Positions 58,290-64,000 of a DNA stretch of 64,000 bases are shown one piece after another. A program made the translations under genes and the position numbers. Numbering within the stretch: position 1 is the stretch's first letter; each line of letters opens with the position of its first letter. The stretch covers positions 124,001 through 188,000 of the forward strand of contig NZ_JOFJ01000008.1 in assembly GCF_000718255.1 (NCBI RefSeq). Reading direction: 5' to 3'. The notes under the pieces were generated by a model that made no database searches, was not told the origin of the DNA, and saw only the letters and a program-made list of their open reading frames with translations. The DNA comes from Spirillospora albida (GTDB lineage Bacteria > Actinomycetota > Actinomycetes > Streptosporangiales > Streptosporangiaceae).

Positions 58290-58909
58290 CGGAAGCACTC
58301 GTCGCCGAACCCCATGTGCAGGTCGCTCAGCCTGAACGTCCCGGCGGTGGTCGCCCACGCGGTCTGCTCGACGTCGCTCAGCCTGACGGTCCTCGCCTGC
58401 TGGCCGAACGCGCCGGCCGGGCCGCGGGAGTTCCTCCCGGCCCTGTCGAGGGTGCCGGCGTCGCGGCCGATCTCGATGTCCTCGAACAGGGCGTCGGCCT
58501 TCAGCTGCTCGACGTCGAGAACGAGGTCCGTCGCGTGGACCGGGTTCTTCTTGTCCGTGCCGGCGGTGAGGCGCAGGGTGACCCCGAGGACCTTCACCGA
58601 CTGGCACAGGTTGTAGATCTTCGCGTCCTGGATGACCGAGACCTGGACGGGGTGCCTCTTGCCGCCGGCCTCGACACGGGCGCCGCCGTACTGGGCGAAG
58701 CCCGTGCCGTCGATGTGGTCGGCGCTGACCTTGAAGCTGCTGCCGGAGACGGCGAAGGAGGAGGCGATGGCGCCCTGCCCCGTCATGAACATCAGCGCGC
58801 CGGCGCAGGCGGCGGCGGGGAGGGCGACGGCCGCGAACCGCCTCCAGCGGACGCCGCCGGCGGCGGTCTCGGCGGGGTCGTCATCGGGGGCCTGGGAGGA
58901 CTCGTTCAT
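58286..58909 (-). CDS. DUF6230 family protein
   Basis: 207 residues. One N-terminal membrane helix (FAAVALPAAACAGALMFMTG) is followed by a beta-rich extracellular domain: GQGAIASSFAVSGSSFKVSA, DGTGFAQYGG, and two cysteines in IYNLCQSVKV and GDECFR. DUF6230 proteins, sometimes mislabelled cholesterol esterase, occur next to DUF6114 proteins, as here (ATGA overlap). The function is unknown. ATG 58909 has GGAG about ten bases upstream. Confidence 0.88.
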   Translation of the reverse strand: MNESSQAPDDDPAETAAGGVRWRRFAAVALPAAACAGALMFMTGQGAIASSFAVSGSSFKVSADHIDGTGFAQYGGARVEAGGKRHPVQVSVIQDAKIYNLCQSVKVLGVTLRLTAGTDKKNPVHATDLVLDVEQLKADALFEDIEIGRDAGTLDRAGRNSRGPAGAFGQQARTVRLSDVEQTAWATTAGTFRLSDLHMGFGDECFR

Positions 58910-58945
58910 GGCGGGCTCGCTCCGCGTCTATCGCTGGACTCAGTG

Positions 58946-58977
58946 TCAATAGAGCTGGTGGAGCAAGATCCTATTGA
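58946..58977. promoter_or_regulatory. Spaced inverted repeat upstream of DUF6230 gene
   Basis: TCAATAG (58946-58952) and CTATTGA (58971-58977) are perfect seven-base inverted repeats with an 18-base spacer. They lie in a locally AT-rich island 37-68 bp upstream of the DUF6230 start, where the promoter should be. A dimeric regulator spanning two turns could bind. Confidence 0.45.
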
Positions 58978-59081
58978 TCACGGAAAGTGACATTTCAGAG
59001 GCGGAAGGCCCGCCGCTCCGGGGCCGAAGGTCCCGGAGAACCCAGGCCGCGCCTCGCCCGGCGGCACGTCGGGTACCCGGT

Positions 59082-59699
59082 TCACTGCCCGGCGGAGAAC
59101 GCCTCCAGCGCCGCCCGCAGCTCCGCCACGTGGTCGGGCAGCTCCTCCGCCGGAAGACCGGCCTGCTGCCGTGCGACGTCCTCCTCGATGAGCACGAGCC
59201 GCTCGTCGAGGGCCTTCAGCACCCGCTCGGCGCCGTCCGCCGCACCGCCGGCCCCGGCGGCGTCGTCCTCCAGCGTCCGGCGCAGCAGCTCGGCCTGCCC
59301 GCGGAGCCGCTCGGTCCGGCGGTGCAGCTCCACGAAGATCGACACCTTGGCGCGCAGCAGCCACGGGTCGAACGGCTTGGTGAGGTAGTCGACCGCGCCC
59401 GCCGCGTAGCCCCGGTACGCCTGCTCGCCGGAGGCGCCCCCGGCGGTGAGGAAGATGATGGGGATGTCGCGGGTGCGGGGCCGAGCCTTGATCCGCCCGG
59501 CGGTCTCGAACCCGTCCATCTCCGGCATCACGACGTCCAGCAGGATCAGCGCGAAGTCGTCGGTCAGCAGCTCGCGCAGCGCCTCCTCGCCCGACGACGC
59601 GAGGACGAGGTCGACCGGCAGCGCGTCCAGCACCGCGGCGAGCGCGATGAGGTTCTCCTCGCGGTCGTCGACGGCCAGGACCTTCGTCGGCTTCGGCAC
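59082..59699 (-). CDS. Receiver-domain response regulator with coiled tail
   Basis: 205 residues. The receiver domain at about 1-125 has all active-site residues: DD (11-12), phospho-acceptor D55 in LLDVVMPEMDG, T85 and K108. No DNA-binding domain follows; residues 126-205 are helical (ELHRRTERLRGQAELLRRTL, EDVARQQAGLPAEELP). It likely signals by protein contact, as with the receivers that talk to hybrid kinases or phosphatases. GTG 59699 follows GGAG by four bases. No kinase lies directly next to it. Confidence 0.88.
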   Translation of the reverse strand: MPKPTKVLAVDDREENLIALAAVLDALPVDLVLASSGEEALRELLTDDFALILLDVVMPEMDGFETAGRIKARPRTRDIPIIFLTAGGASGEQAYRGYAAGAVDYLTKPFDPWLLRAKVSIFVELHRRTERLRGQAELLRRTLEDDAAGAGGAADGAERVLKALDERLVLIEEDVARQQAGLPAEELPDHVAELRAALEAFSAGQ

Positions 59700-59775
59700 C
59701 GGGCTCCTTCACACGGTCGGCTGACGGACTGCCCGCCAAGCCTGTCATGCCCGCGCCCGCCGTGACAGCCGATCC

Positions 59776-60453
59776 CTAGGGCAGCCACCCCGGCTTCACC
59801 AGCCCCGTCTCGTACGCGAACACGACGAGCTGCGCCCGGTCGCGCGCGCCGAGCTTCACCATCGTCCGGCTGACATGCGTTTTCGCGGTCGCCGGGCTGA
59901 CCACCAGGCGGGCGGCGATCTCCTCGTTGGACAGGCCCTCGCCGACCAGCGCCATCACCTCCCGCTCCCGGTCGGTCAGCGCGTTCAGCACCGCGTTCAG
60001 GCGCGGCGACGCGACCGGCTCCTTCGCCCGCGCGGCGAACTCGGCGATGAGCCGCCGGGTGACGCTCGGCGAGAGCAGCGCGTCGCCCGCCGCGACGGCC
60101 CGGACGGCGTGGATCAGCTCGACCGGCTCGGTGTCCTTCACGAGGAACCCGCTGGCCCCGCCGCGCAGCGCCTCGAAGACGTACTCGTCGAGCTCGAACG
60201 TGGTGAGGATGACGATGTGGACGCCGTCGAGCCGCGCGTCGGCGGCGATCTGCCGGGTCGCCGACAGGCCGTCCAGGCCGGGCATGCGGATGTCCATCAG
60301 GATGACGTCGGGACGCAGCCGCCGCGCGTCCGCCACCGCCGCGGCGCCGTCGCCCGCCTCGCCGACGACCTCGATGTCGGGCTGGGCGTCCAGCAGCGCC
60401 CGGAACCCCGCGCGGACGAGCGCCTGGTCGTCCGCCAGCAGCACCTTGATCAT
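59776..60453 (-). CDS. NarL/LuxR-type response regulator
   Basis: 225 residues. A receiver with D54 in ILMDIRMPGLDG, and a C-terminal LuxR helix-turn-helix (LTDREREVMALVGEGLSNEE, then SPATAKTHVSRTMVKLGARD). Its start overlaps the stop of the histidine kinase gene as ATGA, so it is the cognate regulator. Targets are unknown. The kinase-regulator order and overlap are typical of actinomycete NarL pairs. Confidence 0.94.
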   Translation of the reverse strand: MIKVLLADDQALVRAGFRALLDAQPDIEVVGEAGDGAAAVADARRLRPDVILMDIRMPGLDGLSATRQIAADARLDGVHIVILTTFELDEYVFEALRGGASGFLVKDTEPVELIHAVRAVAAGDALLSPSVTRRLIAEFAARAKEPVASPRLNAVLNALTDREREVMALVGEGLSNEEIAARLVVSPATAKTHVSRTMVKLGARDRAQLVVFAYETGLVKPGWLP

Positions 60454-61709
60454 TCCGTCTCCCCTTCCCGGGGCGGCGGCGTGTCGAGCGGCAGCCGCGC
60501 CTCGACCGTGAACCCGCCGCCGGTGCGCGGCCCGGCGCTGAACGCGCCGCCGAGCGCGGCGGCCCGCTCCCGCATGCCGCGGATGCCGCTGCCGCCCGAC
60601 CGGTCGTCCAGCAGGGGGGCGCCGCGCCCGTCGTCCTGGACCCGGATCACGATCTCGTCCTCACCGTAGGCGATCCGGACCCGCGCCGTCACCGGCCCCG
60701 GACCGGCGTGCCGCGTCACGTTCGTCAGCGACTCCTGGACGATCCGGAACGCGGCGAGGTCGGTGCTCGCGTGCAGCGGCCGCCGCTCTCCGGCGACCTC
60801 CAGCTCCACGCGGAGCCCGGCGGCACGGGCGCGGCCGAGCAGCTCCTCGAGCCGTTCGAGGCCCGCGGTGGGTGATCGGGGCGCGCTCTCGCCGTCCGCG
60901 CGCAGCGCCCCGATCACCCCCCGCATCTCGGTGAGGGCCTCCTTGCTCGCCTCCTTGATCGCGGCGAGCGCGGTGCGGGCCTGCCCCGGGTCGTCGTCCA
61001 TGAGGTGCAGGGCGACGCCCGCCTGCACGTTGATCATCGAGATGTTGTGGGCGAGGACGTCGTGCAGCTCCCGCGCCATCCGCAGCCGCTCCTCGCTGAC
61101 CTGGCGGCGCTCCTCCTCGGCGCGGCTGCGGGCCGTCTCGGCGGCCTTCTGGGCCCGCATCCGGACGAGTTCGGCGGTGACGAGCACGACCAGCGCCCAG
61201 CCGGTCACGAACGTCATCGCGATCAGGCTCGGCTCCTCGACCGGGAACGGCCGGCCGCCGGTGCCGCGCCGCTCGAACGGGACGCCGATCACCGAGGTGA
61301 GCGTGAAGTACCCGGTCAGCGCCGCGCCGGTGCCCCCCCACGCGGCCACCCGGTGCCCCGTCATGACGGCGCCGAACATGGCGATCGCGACCGCGAACGG
61401 CGCCGGACCGTAGGGGTAGGCGCGCAGGTAGTACAGCCCGGCGAGCGTGGCGACGGCGGCGAGCGTGAGCACCGGCCAGCGGCGGCGCAGCAGCAGCAGC
61501 GCGGGCCCGCCGACGAGGATGGCGACGCCGAGCGGGTCGAGCGCGGTGCTGCCGATCGGCTCCCCGTGCTCCCAGGGGCCCCGGTCCTCCTGGGCGCCGT
61601 ACGTCCCCATCAGCATGACGGCCGCCGCGAAGGCCGGCAGGACCCAGACGGGCCACCGGGCGGGACGCGGCGGATGCGGCCGGGCCCGCGCGGACGGCGT
61701 TGTGCTCAT
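60450..61709 (-). CDS. Sensor histidine kinase (HisKA_3 type)
   Basis: 419 residues from ATG 61709, with GGAG directly upstream; the longer frame is antisense. Several N-terminal membrane helices (about 20-180) are followed by a dimerisation domain with the phospho-histidine in ARELHDVLAHNISMI (about H215) and an ATPase domain with DDGRGAP and GGSGIRGMRERAAALGG. It pairs with the LuxR regulator downstream. The membrane part has no extracellular sensor, suggesting an intramembrane-sensing kinase. Confidence 0.93.
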   Translation of the reverse strand: MSTTPSARARPHPPRPARWPVWVLPAFAAAVMLMGTYGAQEDRGPWEHGEPIGSTALDPLGVAILVGGPALLLLRRRWPVLTLAAVATLAGLYYLRAYPYGPAPFAVAIAMFGAVMTGHRVAAWGGTGAALTGYFTLTSVIGVPFERRGTGGRPFPVEEPSLIAMTFVTGWALVVLVTAELVRMRAQKAAETARSRAEEERRQVSEERLRMARELHDVLAHNISMINVQAGVALHLMDDDPGQARTALAAIKEASKEALTEMRGVIGALRADGESAPRSPTAGLERLEELLGRARAAGLRVELEVAGERRPLHASTDLAAFRIVQESLTNVTRHAGPGPVTARVRIAYGEDEIVIRVQDDGRGAPLLDDRSGGSGIRGMRERAAALGGAFSAGPRTGGGFTVEARLPLDTPPPREGETE

Positions 61710-61795
61710 GCTCCAGCACGTTAGCCACCGGCGCCCGGCGCCGCATCGGCCCGGGGGAGTCACCGTGCGTACTCCCGCGGAGGTAGCCGGGCGTC

Positions 61796-62614
61796 TCAGG
61801 CCGTCCAGCCGATCGGGAGGCGGTCGAAGCCGTTCCGCGCGCCCGACCGCGCGGGGACCGGCTCGCCCGCCGGGACGGCCCGCCCCGGGCGGTCCAGCAG
61901 CGCGCACAGGAACGCCCGCAGGTGCGTGCGCGCCAGCAGCGCGCCCAGGCAGGCGCGGGACCCGTACCCGAACGCGACGTGCGGGCGGGCGCCGCGTCCC
62001 GGCAGGTAGCGGTCGGGCTCGAACCGGCCGGGCTCGGGGAACGCGTCCCCGTCGCGGTTCGCGGACGCCAGCCACAGCGTCACCCGCTCGCCCGGAAGCA
62101 GCGGCACCCGGCCCAGGGCGGTGGCGCGCCGCACCGTCCGCCGGACCCGCGCGACGGGCGTCCACCAGCGGAGCATCTCCTCGACGGCGCTGTCGAGGAG
62201 ACGGTCGTCGGCGCGCTCCGCGCGGAGCCGCGCGTAGGAGCCCGGGTGGTGCAGCAGCGCGGCCAGCCCGCCGGCGAGGGTGTTGCGGAGGGTCTCCGGC
62301 AGGTCGGCCGCGACCTGGGCGAAGTCGACGGGCGTGTCGTCGGGGATACGGCTCAGCAGCGCGGCGGCGGGCGGGTCCATGTCGAGCGGGGCGTCGCCGC
62401 CGGCCGGGGCGGCGCCGGAGGACGGGCCGTGCAGGATCCCGTCAGGTTCCGGCGCGAACATCTCCGGGTGCGCGAGGGCGTGCCGGACGTCGGCGTACCG
62501 CAGCACGGCCCATGCGCCGGCGCCGCCGGCGGACCGCCCGTCCAGCCAGACCACCGGCGTCCGGCGGCGCAGCCGGTCCAGCCGGTCGTAGGGGACGCTC
62601 AGCCCGCGAGCCAT
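61796..62614 (-). CDS. Cytochrome P450-like protein with central deletion
   Basis: 272 residues against about 400 for actinomycete P450s. The start (PVVWLDGRS, WAVLRYADVRHALAHPEMFA) and the end are clear. The K-helix E-x-x-R is in EEMLRWWTPVARVRR (about 146-160), and the heme loop FGYGSRACLG has its cysteine at about 221. The part between LDMDPPAAALLSR and PETLRNTLAGGLAALLHHPG is missing: it should contain the HTRLR block, helices C-H and the oxygen-activating A-G-x-E/D-T of helix I. The frame is intact. It may be a non-catalytic heme protein or a decaying gene. ATG 62614 overlaps the upstream regulator by 16 bp. Confidence 0.8.
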   Translation of the reverse strand: MARGLSVPYDRLDRLRRRTPVVWLDGRSAGGAGAWAVLRYADVRHALAHPEMFAPEPDGILHGPSSGAAPAGGDAPLDMDPPAAALLSRIPDDTPVDFAQVAADLPETLRNTLAGGLAALLHHPGSYARLRAERADDRLLDSAVEEMLRWWTPVARVRRTVRRATALGRVPLLPGERVTLWLASANRDGDAFPEPGRFEPDRYLPGRGARPHVAFGYGSRACLGALLARTHLRAFLCALLDRPGRAVPAGEPVPARSGARNGFDRLPIGWTA

Positions 62615-63246
62615 TCTCCCGTCTCCACGCTGACGAGCCCGTGCCGGGCCGCCTCGATGACGGCCTCGCGCTGCGAGTGCACGCCGAGCTTGGTGAGGAC
62701 GCTCTGCACGTGGCTGCGCGCGGTGCTGCGGGTGACGCCCATCGCCCGCGCGAGGGCCTGCGTCGACTCGCCGCGGGCGAGCCGGGTCAGCACCTCGCGT
62801 TCGCGCGGGGTGAGGAACCGCGCGACCCGGTGCGCCTCGCTGCGCGGCCGGTCCGCGCCCGTCGGCGGCCTCCGTTCGGCGACGACCTCGCCGGCCTCGA
62901 CGCGGGTCAGGAGGGCGAGGATGTCGCCCGCCTGCTGACCCTTGTGCGCGAACCCCCGGACGCCCGCCGCGACCCCCGCGTCCAGCACGCGCTGCTCCAG
63001 GAAGCCGGTGAGGACGACGTACCGGGTGCGGGGCGCGGCGGCCCGCAGCCGCGGCATCCAGTCGAGCGCCGTGCCCGACGGGAACCGCAGGTCGATCAGG
63101 CAGATGTCGGGCTGCGCCGCGCGCAGCAGCGGCAGCGCCTCCGCCGGGGAGTAGCCGACCCCGACGACGGTGTGCCCGGCGTCGGCGAGCACGAGCGACA
63201 GGGAGTCGGCGAAGACGGCGTGGTCGTCGCAGATGAGCACCCTCAT
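62599..63246 (-). CDS. LuxR-type response regulator
   Basis: 215 residues from ATG 63246. A receiver (MRVLICDDHAVFADSLSLVL) with phospho-acceptor D52 in CLIDLRFPSG, and a C-terminal LuxR domain (FLTPREREVLTRLARGESTQ, SHVQSVLTKLGVHS). Its start overlaps the histidine-kinase stop as ATGA, and its 3' end overlaps the P450-like gene, so kinase, regulator and P450-like gene form one translationally linked operon. Confidence 0.93.
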   Translation of the reverse strand: MRVLICDDHAVFADSLSLVLADAGHTVVGVGYSPAEALPLLRAAQPDICLIDLRFPSGTALDWMPRLRAAAPRTRYVVLTGFLEQRVLDAGVAAGVRGFAHKGQQAGDILALLTRVEAGEVVAERRPPTGADRPRSEAHRVARFLTPREREVLTRLARGESTQALARAMGVTRSTARSHVQSVLTKLGVHSQREAVIEAARHGLVSVETGEWLAG

Positions 63247-64000
63247 GGATGGCGCCGCCAGTCGTCGGCCTCCGGCTCCGGATCGGCGGCGGGGACGGGC
63301 GGAGAGGACGGCAGCAGCATCCGGACCCGGGCGCCGCCCAGCTCGCACGTCCGGATCTCCAGGGCGCCGCCGTAGCCGGAGATGAGGTCGTGGACGATGC
63401 CGAGGCCGAGCGACGCGAGCCCGCGCGGGGCCGCCGGACCGGCTGCTCCGAAGCCGGGGCCGTCGTCGTCGATCCGGATCTCGACCCGGTCCCCGTCGTG
63501 GGCGACCCGCACGTCCACCCGGCCGGCGGCGAGCCGGCAGGCGTTGTCGAGGACGTTGCGGACCGCGCGCCACAGCGCCACCGGGTCGATGTGGGCCCAC
63601 GCCTCGCCGCCCGTGAAGGAGATCGAGCGCGCGGTGGCGAGCCGCATCCCGGTGACGACCTCGGCGGCGAGCTCGTCGACGCGGATCCGCTCGTACCCCG
63701 GCGGGACGTCGCCGAAGTCGCCCTCGTCGAGCCGGCGGAGCAGATGGTCGAGCCAGCGGGTCTCGCCGAGGAGCTGCTCGACGCGGGCGCGGCTGCCGGT
63801 GCCGATGTCGTCGGCCACCGCGACGGCGGACGCCAGCATGACGATCGTGCCGAGCTCGTGCCGGATGTCGTGGCGCAGCCGGCGCCGCCCCAGCTCGTCG
63901 TCGTCGCGCGGAGCCGTCGGGTCCGCGTGCGGCGGGCACCGGAACGGGTCGGCGGAGGGGAGCGTCGCGGCTCCGGTGGGCTCCTCGCGCGGTGGCGAGG
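63243..64000 (-). CDS. Sensor histidine kinase (partial, runs off window)
   Basis: The visible 252 C-terminal residues include a phospho-acceptor box RHDIRHELGTIVMLASAVAV, and an ATPase domain with VRNVLDNACRLAAGRVDVRV (N-box), DDDGPGFG and LGLGIVHDLISGYGG. The frame continues upstream of the internal ATG at 63839 to the window edge, so the N-terminus is missing. It is the partner of the LuxR regulator (ATGA overlap). Confidence 0.85.
   Translation of the reverse strand, partial: SPPREEPTGAATLPSADPFRCPPHADPTAPRDDDELGRRRLRHDIRHELGTIVMLASAVAVADDIGTGSRARVEQLLGETRWLDHLLRRLDEGDFGDVPPGYERIRVDELAAEVVTGMRLATARSISFTGGEAWAHIDPVALWRAVRNVLDNACRLAAGRVDVRVAHDGDRVEIRIDDDGPGFGAAGPAAPRGLASLGLGIVHDLISGYGGALEIRTCELGGARVRMLLPSSPPVPAADPEPEADDWRRHP

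Noticed and set aside
1..64000. CRISPR array, rRNA operon or intact insertion sequence
   Set aside because: No regularly spaced identical repeats, no rRNA sequence and no transposase with terminal inverted repeats were seen. The only tandem repeat is the three-unit 18-mer near 52.3 kb.

Overview
The window is about 72-75% GC by eye, with strong G/C bias at third codon positions, GTG and TTG starts, and start/stop overlaps of the ATGA and GTGA type. Its gene content is that of a filamentous or sporulating actinomycete: XRE/DUF397 pairs, a SARP/AfsR-type regulator, several eukaryotic-type Ser/Thr kinases, a Streptomyces-type partner-switching pair, the divisome protein SepX, bifunctional LysX and DUF6230/DUF6114. 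I read it as a chromosomal segment of a Streptosporangiales-like organism (Thermomonosporaceae/Actinomadura is my best guess). That placement is inference from gene content; no 16S gene is present.

Layout. 1-5.1 kb: the end of a tandem M16 peptidase operon, a STAS antagonist and an anti-sigma-type ATPase on the minus strand, then a divergent XRE-DUF397 pair and a very small minus-strand unit (4.5-4.8 kb) with its own Shine-Dalgarno, upstream palindrome and terminator. 5.1-14.2 kb: a large protein with three AAA modules, divergent pyruvate carboxylase, a group 2 sigma factor and a Thr/Ser dehydratase-like enzyme. 14.4-20.5 kb: a solo XRE/DUF5753 regulator, a RibD/DHFR-like reductase, a 1065-residue SARP-NB-ARC-TPR regulator and a proline-iminopeptidase-like hydrolase. 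20.4-24.85 kb: an accessory patch with a YchJ-like protein, a duplicated DUF6766 membrane protein, a lipoprotein, two unknown membrane proteins (one with a TTA codon), and a decayed XRE/DUF397 locus beside tRNA-Arg(CCT).

25-37.7 kb is largely housekeeping: a VanY-like peptidase, MscL with a zinc ribbon, a SAF-domain protein, an MMPL exporter, an FmdB-type zinc ribbon, a CPA1 antiporter, 5-formyl-THF cyclo-ligase, then galU-moeA-moaC-mogA-rimJ-like-sepX. 37.7-39.3 kb is a second accessory spot: tRNA-Ala(CGC), an unknown gene, a degenerate copy of the tRNA 3' half, a possible frameshifted gene and a PPOX-type flavoprotein. 39.4-42.1 kb is a self-contained regulon: an MMPL transporter and a CsoR/CstR-family repressor sharing three near-identical 16-bp palindromes. 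42.2-48.2 kb is the cytochrome bd operon cydABDC, followed by an OmpA-domain relic.

48.5-57.4 kb: an unknown protein, LysX on the minus strand, and three tandem Ser/Thr kinase genes with diverging extracellular parts. 57.3-64 kb, all minus strand: DUF6230-DUF6114, a receiver-only response regulator, a NarL-type kinase/regulator pair, a shortened cytochrome P450, and a second LuxR-type regulator translationally coupled to a histidine kinase that runs off the end.

The most interesting items are the CstR-like repressor/MMPL regulon, the shortened P450 lodged in a two-component cluster, the decay scars at the two tRNA genes, the three-module AAA protein, the repeats upstream of lysX, and the very small minus-strand unit. 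I found no CRISPR array, rRNA, intact insertion sequence or complete prophage.
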